Shown here in pieces: positions 1 to 9,300 of a DNA stretch of 64,000 nt. The DNA comes from Micromonospora_G sp044901685 (GTDB lineage: Bacteria; Actinomycetota; Actinomycetes; Mycobacteriales; Micromonosporaceae): assembly GCF_044901685.1 (NCBI RefSeq), contig NZ_JBJDPS010000002.1, forward strand, positions 930,001 through 994,000, in the 5' to 3' direction. Under the pieces are notes generated by a model. The model saw only the letters and a program-made list of their open reading frames with translations, was not told the origin of the DNA and searched no databases. The translations under genes and the position numbers were made by a program. How positions within the stretch are numbered: the first letter of the stretch is position 1; the number at the start of each line of letters is the position of its first letter.

Positions 1-1
1 C

Positions 2-904
2 GCCGACACTTTCAACCGGGGCGGGGTCGGCGGCGCCCCCGTGCCGGACCGGGTCGCCCCCTGTCCGGGCTGCCCGACCAACTGCGTCAAGGTGTACGCC
101 GGAGCCGGGCTGCACCAGGAGGCGCTGGCCATGCTCGGGCCGAACCTCGGGGTGGCCGACCCGTGGCCGCTGCACAGCCGCTGCCTGCAACTCGGGCTGG
201 ACCCGGTCTCCCTCGGCGGCACCCTCGCCGCGGCCGGGGTGCCGGCGGCCGACGTGCCGGCGGCGGTCGAGCGGATCGCCGCCGGAGGCGACCCGCTCGG
301 CGAGGGGTCGGCGCGGGCCGCCCCGGACACGGCGATGACCAGCAAGGGTGTGGAGCTGCCGCCGTTCGACCCGAGGGTGCAGCCGAACCTCGGCCTCGGC
401 TATGCGGTCGCCCCGATCGGGCCTCGGTACGACATTGTCGAGCACGACCTCGACTTCGACCCGGACGAGGGGCTGCCGCACAGCTATCCGGAGCTGCGCC
501 GGCTCGGTGCGACCGTGCCGCGCCCCCGGGGCGAGCTGGACGTGACCCGTACGGCGCAACTGCTGCGGTTGTGGAGCGGGCTGGACGCGTTGGGCGTCTG
601 CGCCTTCGCCGCCACGCCCACCCGGCCGCTCACCCTCGACCTGGTCGAGGAGTTGGTGCGGGCGGTCAGCGGGCACCGGCCGGACGTGCTGGTGCTCGGT
701 GCCGAGCGGCTGCGGCGGCAACGTGAGATCAACCGGCGGCTCGGCATCGGGCTGGACGCGGACACCCTGCCCGATCGGTTCTTCACCGAGCCGGTCGGTG
801 CCGGCCGCTATGCCGGTGCGGTGCTCGACCGGAACGACTTCACCCGTGCGGTCACCCAACTGCACCGGGAACTGGGATTCACCGAGCCATTCATCGGGCC
901 CTGA
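2..904 (+). CDS. Aldehyde:ferredoxin oxidoreductase (AOR family), C-terminal part; 5' end outside window
   Basis: The frame is open from the window edge, so this is the distal part of a longer gene; the GTG at 41 is probably internal. A C-x2-C-x3-C motif (CPGCPTNC, bases 62-85) is the AOR-type [4Fe-4S] ligand set, and the downstream Cys in GVCAFA fits the usual fourth ligand. Family members oxidise aldehydes or related substrates in the cytoplasm with a tungsten or molybdenum bis-pterin cofactor. About 300 residues are visible against roughly 600 in the family, so the pterin-binding N-terminal domain is missing from view. An SDR gene follows 35 bases later and may be co-transcribed. The substrate cannot be told from this fragment. 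Confidence 0.85.
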   Translation, partial: ADTFNRGGVGGAPVPDRVAPCPGCPTNCVKVYAGAGLHQEALAMLGPNLGVADPWPLHSRCLQLGLDPVSLGGTLAAAGVPAADVPAAVERIAAGGDPLGEGSARAAPDTAMTSKGVELPPFDPRVQPNLGLGYAVAPIGPRYDIVEHDLDFDPDEGLPHSYPELRRLGATVPRPRGELDVTRTAQLLRLWSGLDALGVCAFAATPTRPLTLDLVEELVRAVSGHRPDVLVLGAERLRRQREINRRLGIGLDADTLPDRFFTEPVGAGRYAGAVLDRNDFTRAVTQLHRELGFTEPFIGP

Positions 905-939
905 CGGGCCGGGTCGACGTACGAGAGAAGGTAGTTGAA

Positions 940-1692
940 GTGGGTCAGTTCGACGGGCTGGTGGCGGTGGTCACCGGCGGTGGGTCGGGTATCGGCAAGG
1001 CGTGTGTCGAGGCGTTCGTGGCCGGCGGCGGCCGGGTCGGCGTGCTCGACCTGAACCCGGGCGAGCAGGGTGGGGCGACCCTCGGCGCGGTCGCCGACGT
1101 GGCCGATCCGGAGTCGCTGGACCGGGCCACGGCGGCGGTCGCCGAGGCGTTCGGCGGCATCGACATCCTGGTCAACAATGCCGGGATCAGCGCGGTCGGC
1201 ACGGTCGAGGCGAACGACGACGCGGAGTGGCAGCGGGTGCTCGACGTCAACGTCGTCGGCATCGTACGGACCACCCGGGCCGCCCTGCCCTACCTGCGGC
1301 GCAGCTCGCACGGGGCGATCGTGAACACCTCCTCGATCGCCGCCACCGCCGGACTGGTCCAGCGGGCGCTCTACTCCGCGTCCAAGGGCGCGGTGCACGC
1401 GCTCACCCTGGCGATGGCGGCCGACCTGGTGAGCGAGGGGATCCGGGTCAACTGCGTCGCGCCCGGCACCGTGGACACCCCGTGGATCGGTCGGCTGCTG
1501 GCCAAGGCGGACGATCCGGTGGGGGAGAAGGAGCGGCTCGCCGCCCGTCAGCCCACCGGCCGGCTGGTCCGCGCCGACGAGGTGGCCGGCGCGGTCGCGT
1601 ACCTGGCCAGTCCGCTCTCCGGCGCCACCACCGGCACCTCACTCGCCGTCGACGGCGGCATGTCCGGCCTCCGCCTCCCCCGCCCCCGGTAG
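940..1692 (+). CDS. SDR-family NAD(P)-dependent oxidoreductase
   Basis: This is a classical short-chain dehydrogenase of 250 residues, the normal family length. The cofactor motif TGGGSGIG is at residues 12-19, Asp37 ends the second beta strand (suggesting NAD rather than NADP), NNAG is at 79-82, and the catalytic Ser132, Tyr145 and Lys149 (YSASK) are all present. The GTG start has a purine-rich AGAAGG about nine bases upstream. It follows the AOR gene on the same strand, so a joint role in aldehyde/alcohol or carbonyl metabolism is plausible, but no motif fixes the substrate. A palindromic repeat begins directly after the TAG stop. Confidence 0.9.
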   Translation: MGQFDGLVAVVTGGGSGIGKACVEAFVAGGGRVGVLDLNPGEQGGATLGAVADVADPESLDRATAAVAEAFGGIDILVNNAGISAVGTVEANDDAEWQRVLDVNVVGIVRTTRAALPYLRRSSHGAIVNTSSIAATAGLVQRALYSASKGAVHALTLAMAADLVSEGIRVNCVAPGTVDTPWIGRLLAKADDPVGEKERLAARQPTGRLVRADEVAGAVAYLASPLSGATTGTSLAVDGGMSGLRLPRPR

Positions 1693-1745
1693 AAGGAAGG
1701 GCCCCTTGTTATCGCTTTTTGTATAGGAAGGGGCCCTTCCTAACG
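1693..1745. repeat. Intergenic palindromic repeat (variant form), probable bidirectional terminator
   Basis: A perfect 14-bp stem pairs 1694-1707 with 1728-1741, separated by a 20-base loop that contains a T run. It starts immediately after the SDR stop codon and lies between two convergent genes. It shares the AGGAAGGGCCCCTT arm with the repeats near 16.3 kb and 63.8 kb but has a longer, asymmetric loop. Confidence 0.85.
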
Positions 1746-1771
1746 CCCGGGGCGTGGCAGAGCCGGCGGGG

Positions 1772-2800
1772 TCAGGTGGCCGCGACGACGTACGGGAAAC
1801 GGTCGCTGCGGGTGTCGGCGAACTGCTCGGCGGCGAGTCCCGAGGTGGTGGCCCGGTTCAGGGCCAGCGAGAACATCGTCTCGGGTGCGTTGTCGGCCAG
1901 GGTACGGCCGTTGAAGCCGAGGAAGCCGAAGCTTGCCATGGTGCCGAGCCGGTACGGCAGCACGTCCGGCAGGAGCCGTTCGGCCACCGCCCGGCCGTAG
2001 GCGGCGGGATCCTCGGCGGTGCCGTTCGCCGCCACCACCCCGGCGATGAGCTGGGCGATCTGCTCCGCGTCGATGATGACGTCGGTGTCCGGGCGGCCGG
2101 CGTTCGCGTCGCTGGCCCAGTCGCTGTCGACCGGGCGGAAGATCGGCCAGACCATCGGGTGGCCCTCCCGGTTGATCTGCTGCCAGCCGCCGGAGTCCGT
2201 GGCGAGCTTGGTGGTGGACCAGACGCAGATGTCCCGGTCCCGGCCGAGCCGGGCGTCGCCGTCGGGGATCTCGATCACCATCGAGTGGATGGTGCTGTTG
2301 GCGAAGCTGTTCTTCGCCTTATTCGCCTGCCAGCCGGAGAGGTCGAGCTTGGCGCCGTTCTTGACAGCGGCGTCGATGGCGTCGAGCTGCTTGAGGTCGA
2401 TGTAGAACGGGTCGGCCGCCTTGCCGGCCCAGAGCCGGATCCGGTCCGCACCCGAGATCGTGCTCCCGGTCTGTCCCTCGGCGAGCAGGTCGCCGGTGGC
2501 CGAGTCGTCGGCGGCGTCCGGGCCGGTGAGCGCGTGCAGGGTGACCGTCTGCTCGCCGTTCGGGTCCATGTCGGCGAAGGTGAGGCGGTAGGTCAGGTTC
2601 TCCACCGGTGACCCGTCCAGATGGATCTTGATCTCGTACCGACCCTCGGGGTGGAAGCCGGGTCGGCCGTCGTCACCGTAGGCGGAGCTGTTCACGTTCA
2701 TGACAAAGACGGTCCCGCTCTCGCCCCGGAAGACAAACTGGTCGGTCAGGTCCAGCCGGCTGTCCTGCCGGGCCAGTGGGGAGTCGAGATGGTGCGACAC
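1772..2800 (-). CDS. DUF4331 family protein
   Basis: This 342-residue protein opens with MSHHLDSPLARQD and continues with the D-x-TD-x-FVF and MNVNSSA-type motifs typical of DUF4331 proteins, which are found widely in actinobacteria and have no firm biochemical role. No signal peptide or membrane segment is visible, so it is predicted cytoplasmic. Later motifs (RIRLWAGKAADPFYIDL, NSTIHSMVIEIPD) also fit the family. It is convergent with the SDR gene and lies downstream of the large LuxR-type regulator on the same strand, 49 bases away, so it could be read from that gene or from its own promoter. Function unknown. Confidence 0.8.
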   Translation of the reverse strand: MSHHLDSPLARQDSRLDLTDQFVFRGESGTVFVMNVNSSAYGDDGRPGFHPEGRYEIKIHLDGSPVENLTYRLTFADMDPNGEQTVTLHALTGPDAADDSATGDLLAEGQTGSTISGADRIRLWAGKAADPFYIDLKQLDAIDAAVKNGAKLDLSGWQANKAKNSFANSTIHSMVIEIPDGDARLGRDRDICVWSTTKLATDSGGWQQINREGHPMVWPIFRPVDSDWASDANAGRPDTDVIIDAEQIAQLIAGVVAANGTAEDPAAYGRAVAERLLPDVLPYRLGTMASFGFLGFNGRTLADNAPETMFSLALNRATTSGLAAEQFADTRSDRFPYVVAAT

Positions 2801-2849
2801 GGGGCCCTCCTGACGTGAAGACGTTTGCGCCCTATGTCTACTACCGGAT

Positions 2850-5800
2850 TCACCGCTTTTTAGGCGTTTCCGCCATATTGTCGCCGAGGTCGAGGCGATC
2901 GATCAGTCCGGCCAGTTCCCGCCGCGACCGCCCACCGAGCTTGCGGAGCGCGTTTGCCACGTGGCTCTCCACCGTACGGCGGGACAGGCACAGCCGTACG
3001 GCGATCTCCTGGTTCGTCCGACCCCGCGCCGCGAGCGTCGCCACCTCCCGTTCCCGGGGCGACAGCGCGTCGCCGTACGACTGCCGCCCGCCCCGCCACG
3101 GGTACGGGATGGCAAGCCGTCGCGTACGCATGGTCTGGCAGACCCGGGCGACGTCGGCGGCGGCACCGAGCGTGCCGTAGACCGCCAACGCGTCCCGCAG
3201 CGCCTGCGCGCCCCGGTCCCGCTCGGCCGCGTCCGGGGCGGCGCACCGCCAGTCACCCCGGATCTCGTCCAGCCGCGCCACCTCGACCACCAGACCGAGC
3301 CGGGCCAGCTCGGCCCGGACCGGATCGACCAGCGCGGCGGCCGCGACCGGGTCGCCGCCCCGGACCGGATCGACCAGCGTTGCGGCCGCGACCGGGTCGC
3401 CGCCTCGGACCGGATCGACCGGCGTGGCCGCCGCGACCGGGTCACCGGTCCGGAGCAGCGCCCCCCGGCACTGGGCCAACCTAGCCCGCGCCGTCGGCAC
3501 CTCGGTCCCGGCCAGTCCGTCGGCCAGTTCCTCGGTGAGCCGGGCCGCCTCGGCCGGGCGGTCCAGCCCGATCGACGCCTCCACCGCGACCTGGACCGTC
3601 TCCGCGCCCCAGGACCAGATGCCCTTGTCCCGTACGAGTTCCAGCCCGCGCCGCGCCTCGGCGAGTGCCCCGGCCGGGTCCCCGGCCCCGAGCAGCAGCC
3701 GGGCCAGCGCCGCCCGCCCGGCGATCAGCGGCCAGACCGCGCCCGCCCCACGGGCCAGGTCGACCACCTCGCGCAGCCAGCCCTCCGCCTCGTCGGTCCG
3801 GCCGTACGCGACCAGCAGCGTGCCCAGGTTCAGCCGGACGTCGAGGTCGGCGGCCGGGAACTCGGAGCCTCGCCGCAGCAGCCGGCGCAGCCGGTCCTCC
3901 AGCCCGTCCCACCGTCCGGCGGCCCGGTCCACCAGCACGCCGACCAGTTCCACCACGGCCGCGAGTCGGGGATGGTCGGACTGGTCGACCACCCGTTGAC
4001 CCCGGGCCAGCAGGACCGTGGCCCGGTCCAGGTGTCCGGCCTGGAGCGCGGCCTGGGCCAGGTTGACGCAGGCACGGGCCTGCTCGCGGGGACTGGCGAT
4101 CAACGTCGGGTCCGCCAGCAACTCGTCGACCAGCAGCCAGGCCCCGGGCGCGCCCCGCTCCAACTCCAACGACGTGTACGCGCTGCGCACGGCGAGCACG
4201 GCCTGCGGATCGCCACTCGCCCGAGCCGCCACCCCGGCCTGCTCGGCGCGGGCGAGATGTTCGTCCAGCCGCCGGCCGACGGCGGTGTTCGGGGCGGCGA
4301 GGATGGCCAGCGCGCGCGCCCGCAGGCCGGGGTCGGCCAGGTCGTCCAGTGAGCGTTCGATCTCGGTGTAGCCCCGTTCGGCCCGGCCCTGCTGCCGCAA
4401 CAGCCGCCCCAGGGTCAGCCGCAGTTCGCCCCGGGCCCGCGCCGGCAGCCGGTCGTCCACCAGCAGCCGGGTGAGCACCGGCACCGCCTCGGCGTGCGCG
4501 AGGCCCTCGATCGCGGCCCGCCCGAGCTTGACCGCCAGCCGGACCCGCAGTGACCGGGGCAGTTCCGGCACCACCACCGCCTCCAGCAGGTAACCGGCGG
4601 CGGTGGCGTCGTCGCCCTGGCCGAGGGCGAGGTCGGCCGCGGCCTCCGCGTGCCGGACGAACTCGGCCGGCAGGTCGGCGTACCGGTAGTGGTGGGCCAA
4701 CTGGGCCACCGGTCGGGGATTCCGATCCCGGTCCGCCTCCAGCGCCTGGGCCGCCCGTAGGTGCAGCCACCGGCGGTTCGGCGAGGGCAGGGCCTCGTAC
4801 ACCACCTGTCGGGCCAGGGCGTGCCGGAACCGGCAGCGCCCCTCCTGCTCGTGCAGCAGACCCACGGCGAGCGCTCCGGCCAGCGCCCGGGCGATCTCGC
4901 CCGGGTCGGCGTCGACCATCGTGGCGAGGATCCGTTCGTCCGGCACCGGGCCGAGCACCGCCGCCGCGCCGAGCACCTCCCGGTCCCGTTCGTCCAGCCC
5001 GGCGAGGCGTTGGGTGAGCACGTCCCGCAGCGCGTTCGGCACCGCGAGCCCGGCCAGCGCGTGCACGGTCAGGCCGGCGACGTACTCCGGCCACCCGTCC
5101 GTCGGGTCCGTCGGCGTCGCGTCCTCCGAGTCGCCCCGGACCGGCCCCGAGGGAGGCGTCCGTGTCGGTCCGCCCCGGACGGGTTCCGACGGGGTCGGGC
5201 CGCCGCGGACGAGTTCCGACGTGGGCGTCCGTGTCGGTCGGCTCCGGAGCGGTTCCGACGGCGTCGCGCTCTCCGAGGCGCCCCGGGCCGGTTCCCGTGG
5301 CGGCGTGCGGTCCGGTCCGTCCCGGACCGGCTCACGCGGCGCCGGGAGACGTTTGGCCAGGTCGCGAAGGACTTCCTCGATGACGAACGGGATGCCGGCG
5401 GTCCGTTCGAACAGTTCGGCGACAAATGCTTCCGGCAGGGTCCGGGTGCCGAGCAGGGTCGCGGCGAGGCGTCCGGTCTCGGGCCGCGCCAGCGGGGACA
5501 CGTTCACCCGTACGGGGGGACGGGCGCGGCTGCGCGCCAGGCTCTCGGCCAGCGGGGCGCCGAGTGGCGCTCCCGGGCGCCGGCTGAGGATGATGGCGAG
5601 CCCGGCCGGCGGGTGCGCGCCGAGGAACGCCAGGAACTCCCACGTCCCCTGGTCGCTCCAGTGCAGATCCTCGAGCACCAGCGTCACCGGGCCGAGGGTG
5701 TCCAGGAAGGCGGCGGCGGCCCGGAACAGGCGGTGCCGTTCGGCCCGCTGGTCCGACAGCGGTTCCAGGGCCGGCGGCAGCCGGTCGGCGATCTCGGGCA

Positions 5801-6143
5801 GCACCGGCACCAGGGCGCCGAGCAGTGGGCTCAGTCGCCGTACCGGCGGCAGGTCGACCGCCGCGTCCCGGAGCGCGTCCAGCACCGGACCGAGCGGAAA
5901 CGGCTCGCGGAGCGCGTCACACTGGCCGAGCAGCCACCGACCGCCGAAGTCGCGCAGCGCCTCCTCGATCAACCGGCTCTTGCCGACCCCGGCCTCCCCC
6001 TCGACCAGCACGATCGACGGTGGGTCGGCGATGGCCGTACGCAGGGCGGCCAGCTCGCCCGAGCGGCCGACCAGAATCCGTGACACCGGGTCCGGTCGCC
6101 GGGCGCGCGCGGCCGAATCGGCGACAGCGGATAGGTGCGGCAC
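2850..6143 (-). CDS. Large ATP-binding LuxR-family (LAL-type) transcriptional regulator
   Basis: The protein has 1097 residues. The N-terminal STAND/AAA ATPase has a Walker A motif GEAGVGKS at 49-56 (Lys55) and a Walker B-like LVLEDLHWSD. A long helical, TPR-like middle region follows. The C terminus is a LuxR helix-turn-helix (LSPREREVATLAARGRTNQE...), giving the MalT/LAL layout of regulators that often control secondary metabolism or sugar use. Two low-complexity Pro/Arg/Thr-rich inserts interrupt the fold and are encoded by tandem repeats at 5102-5340 and 3316-3450. It is divergent from the subtilase-kelch pair, which is a candidate target. The GTG start has no strong ribosome binding site, so the exact start is uncertain. 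Confidence 0.88.
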   Translation of the reverse strand: MPHLSAVADSAARARRPDPVSRILVGRSGELAALRTAIADPPSIVLVEGEAGVGKSRLIEEALRDFGGRWLLGQCDALREPFPLGPVLDALRDAAVDLPPVRRLSPLLGALVPVLPEIADRLPPALEPLSDQRAERHRLFRAAAAFLDTLGPVTLVLEDLHWSDQGTWEFLAFLGAHPPAGLAIILSRRPGAPLGAPLAESLARSRARPPVRVNVSPLARPETGRLAATLLGTRTLPEAFVAELFERTAGIPFVIEEVLRDLAKRLPAPREPVRDGPDRTPPREPARGASESATPSEPLRSRPTRTPTSELVRGGPTPSEPVRGGPTRTPPSGPVRGDSEDATPTDPTDGWPEYVAGLTVHALAGLAVPNALRDVLTQRLAGLDERDREVLGAAAVLGPVPDERILATMVDADPGEIARALAGALAVGLLHEQEGRCRFRHALARQVVYEALPSPNRRWLHLRAAQALEADRDRNPRPVAQLAHHYRYADLPAEFVRHAEAAADLALGQGDDATAAGYLLEAVVVPELPRSLRVRLAVKLGRAAIEGLAHAEAVPVLTRLLVDDRLPARARGELRLTLGRLLRQQGRAERGYTEIERSLDDLADPGLRARALAILAAPNTAVGRRLDEHLARAEQAGVAARASGDPQAVLAVRSAYTSLELERGAPGAWLLVDELLADPTLIASPREQARACVNLAQAALQAGHLDRATVLLARGQRVVDQSDHPRLAAVVELVGVLVDRAAGRWDGLEDRLRRLLRRGSEFPAADLDVRLNLGTLLVAYGRTDEAEGWLREVVDLARGAGAVWPLIAGRAALARLLLGAGDPAGALAEARRGLELVRDKGIWSWGAETVQVAVEASIGLDRPAEAARLTEELADGLAGTEVPTARARLAQCRGALLRTGDPVAAATPVDPVRGGDPVAAATLVDPVRGGDPVAAAALVDPVRAELARLGLVVEVARLDEIRGDWRCAAPDAAERDRGAQALRDALAVYGTLGAAADVARVCQTMRTRRLAIPYPWRGGRQSYGDALSPREREVATLAARGRTNQEIAVRLCLSRRTVESHVANALRKLGGRSRRELAGLIDRLDLGDNMAETPKKR
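3316..3450. repeat. Three 45-bp in-frame tandem repeats inside the LuxR-family gene
   Basis: Units lie at 3316-3360, 3361-3405 and 3406-3450. They keep frame and encode a 15-residue unit of the type DPVAAA-x-VDPVRGG, placed between the helical region and the LuxR domain. The first two units differ by only a few bases; the third is more diverged. Confidence 0.9.
5102..5340. repeat. Imperfect in-frame repeats encoding a Pro/Arg/Thr-rich linker
   Basis: Degenerate units encode segments such as SEPVRGGPTRTPPSG on the minus strand. They insert a disordered linker of roughly 80 residues between the ATPase domain and the helical middle of the LuxR-family regulator. Unit boundaries are irregular, so copy number is not exact. 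Confidence 0.7.
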
Positions 6144-6363
6144 CGGGGTACGCCCTCAAATTTCCGTAGCGGGTACGGATCACTCTACCCATCACCGCAT
6201 GATCCATTTCCATCTACCTGCTGCGGGCATCTGTTCAACAGATGTTCGCGTCGGAGATCCCGGCGACCGAGGCCCCGGTCCGGTCCGCCGTTGTCGACGC
6301 GCCGGTCCAGCCACCGGCCGAGCCACCGGTGCCGTCACCGGTCGAGCCTGAGGGAGCGTTACC
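6144..6363. promoter_or_regulatory. Divergent intergenic region with a near-perfect palindrome
   Basis: This 220-bp region separates the LuxR-family regulator from the subtilase-kelch gene. Part of it is much less GC-rich than its surroundings. The palindrome CATCTGTT-C-AACAGATG at 6228-6244 (8-bp arms, one central base) is a candidate operator. GAGGGAG just upstream of the GTG at 6364 is the subtilase ribosome binding site. Confidence 0.55.
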
Positions 6364-9300
6364 GTGCGGTCTGCCAGTAGGACAAGACCTTCCCCCCACC
6401 CGCTCGGTGCCGGGCTGCTCTGCGCCCTGGTCCTGCTCGTGTCGGCGCTGTTCGGGGCCACCGGCTCGGTGCCCGGCGGCACTCCCGGCGCCAATCCCGG
6501 CGCTGACCGGGCGAAAATCGACGTCGGGCTCAGCCGGAGCCTCGCCACCGGCGGGACCGCCGACTTCCTGGTGACCTTCGGTGACCGGACCGCCCGCGAC
6601 CGGTCCGAACTGGACACCGCCGCCGCTACCGCCGACTGGGCCGAGCGCGGGGCGGCGGTGCTCGCGACCCTGCGTCGGCAGGCCGACCGGAGCCAGCGGG
6701 CGGTACGCGCCCAACTCTCCGACGCCGGCACCCGTTACCGGGCCTTCCACGTGGCCAACGCGGTGTACGTCTTCGGCGGTGACCGGGATCTGGCCGACCG
6801 GTTGTCCCGCCGCAGCGAGGTGCACGGGCTGTACCCGGCCCGTACGCACGCCCTGCCGGAGCCCCGGCCGGGCGATCCGACGGTAACCGCGCGTGCCGCC
6901 GCCGACGAGGTGGAGTGGGGCGTGGCCGACATCGGCGCCGACCGGGTCTGGCGCGAGTACGGCGACCGGGGCGAGGGGATCGTGGTCGCCAACATCGACT
7001 CCGGTGTGCAGTACGACCACCCGGCGCTGGTCGGGACGTACCGGGGCAACCACGGCGACGGCGCCTTCGACCACGACTACAACTGGTACGACCCGGCCGC
7101 CATCTGCCAGGCCGGACGGGTCGAGCCGTGCGACAACTCGGGCCACGGCACCCACACCATGGGCACGATGGTCGGCGACGGCGGAGCCGGAAACCGGATC
7201 GGGGTGGCCCCCGGCGCCCGCTGGATCGCCGCCAAGGGGTGCGAGGCGAGCAGTTGTTCGGACTTCGCGCTGCTCGCCTCGGCCGAGTGGATGCTCGCGC
7301 CGACCGACAGCGCCGGCGCCAACCCGCTGCCGTCGATGCGGCCGAACATCGTGAACAACTCCTGGGGCGAGGACAACGGGGCGGAGGAGAATCCCTGGTT
7401 CGACCAGGTGCTCGGGGCGTGGTTGGCGTCCGGCATCTTCCCGATGTTTTCCAACGGCAACGCGGGCCCCGGATGCGACACCGCCGGCACCCCCGGCGAC
7501 AGCCTCTTGACGTACAGCACCGGGATGTACGACGTGAACGGCGTGATCGACCCCTGGTCCAGCCGGGGTCCGGGCGCCGACGGCGACCCGAAGCCGAACA
7601 TCTCGGCCCCCGGCACGGATGTCCGTTCCGCCGTACCAGGGTCCGGCTACGGCGCCAAGACCGGCACCTCGATGGCCTCCCCGCACGTGGCCGGCGCGAT
7701 CGCGCTGCTCTGGTCGGCGGCGCCGACCCTGGTCGGTGACATCCCGGCGACCCGCGCGCTGCTGGACCGGACCGCGGTCGACGTCGACGACACGAGCTGC
7801 GGCGGCACCCCCGCCGACAACAACGTGTACGGCGAGGGACGGCTCGACGTCTACGCGGCCGTCACCGCCGCGCCCCGGGCCGCCGCCGGCCGGATCCGGG
7901 GTACGGTCACCGACGCCACCTCCGGCGCCCCGCTCTCCGGTGCCGTCCTCACCCTCGCCGGAGTGGCCAACCGGACGCTGGGCACCGACGCGAAGGGCGG
8001 CTTCGACGCGCTCGTCCCGGTCGGTGACTACACCGTCGGGGCGACCGCGTTCGGGTACGACTCGCAGACCGCCTCCGTCACCGTGACCGCCACCGGTGCG
8101 GCGACGCACGACTTCAAGCTCACCGCGCTCGACACCGTCACGGTCAGCGGCCGGGTGACCGAGGGATCGGACCACCGCTGGCCGCTCTACGCCACCGTCT
8201 CGGTGGCCGGCGTCCCGAACGGCACCGTCCACACCAAGCCGTCCGACGGCAGCTACCGGTTCACCGTGCCGGCCGGTCGGCGGTACCAGGTCATGGTGAA
8301 CGCCCTCTACCCCGGTCTCCAGCCGGTCAGCGCGGCGGTCGAGGTCGCCGGCCGCAACCTGGTCCGGGACTTCACCCTGCCGGTCGACCGGTACGCCTGC
8401 GTCGCGCCCGGCTACCGCGAGCAGGAGCCGGACCAGCGGTACGCGCAGAGCTTCGACGGTGAGGTGGCGCCACCGGACTGGACGGTCACCGACGCCGCCG
8501 GGACCGGTCAGGTCTGGCGCTACGACTCGACCGAGTCGAACCGTACCGGCGGTGGCGGAGGCTTCGCCTCGGTCGAGAGCAGCTCGTACGGCATGGAGAG
8601 CCGGCAGGACACCACACTGGTCTCCCCGGTGCTGGACCTGACCGGCACCGGCACCCCGGCGGTCTGGTTCGACACCCACTACGAGACCGGGCAGCAGTCC
8701 AGCGCCTCGGTGGACGTCTCCGTCGACGGTGGCGGCACCTGGGCCACCGCCTGGCGGCGTACCACCGAGGCGCTGCGCGGTCCGGCGGAGGTGCGGGTGC
8801 CGATCCCGCAGGCGGCGAACCAGTCCCGGGTGCGAATCCGCTTCCACTACGACGCGGTGTTCGACCTGCGCTGGCAGGTGGACGACGTACGGGTGGGAGA
8901 CCGGCGGTGTGTCGCTGTCCCCGGCGGCCTGCTCTCCGGCGCGGTCACCGACCGCAACACCGGGGCGGCGTTGACCGGTGCGACCGTCCGCCCGGTGGGA
9001 CACCCGGAGTTGACCACCACGACCGTCGCCACCGGCGCGGACCCCGGCCTTGACGACGGCTTCTACTGGCTCTTCGCACCCCTGGAGGGCGTGACCCAGG
9101 TACGTACCACGCTGGACCGCTACCACCCGCAGACCAAACCCGTGACGGTGGCGGCGGACGCGGTGACCAAACTGAACTTCAGCCTCGGCGCCGGCCAGGT
9201 CGGTGTGGCCGAGTCGACCCTGGACGCCTCGGTCACGCTCGGCGGGTCCGGACGCGCCACGCTGACCGTCCGCAACGACGGTTCCGCCCCGGCCGAGCTG

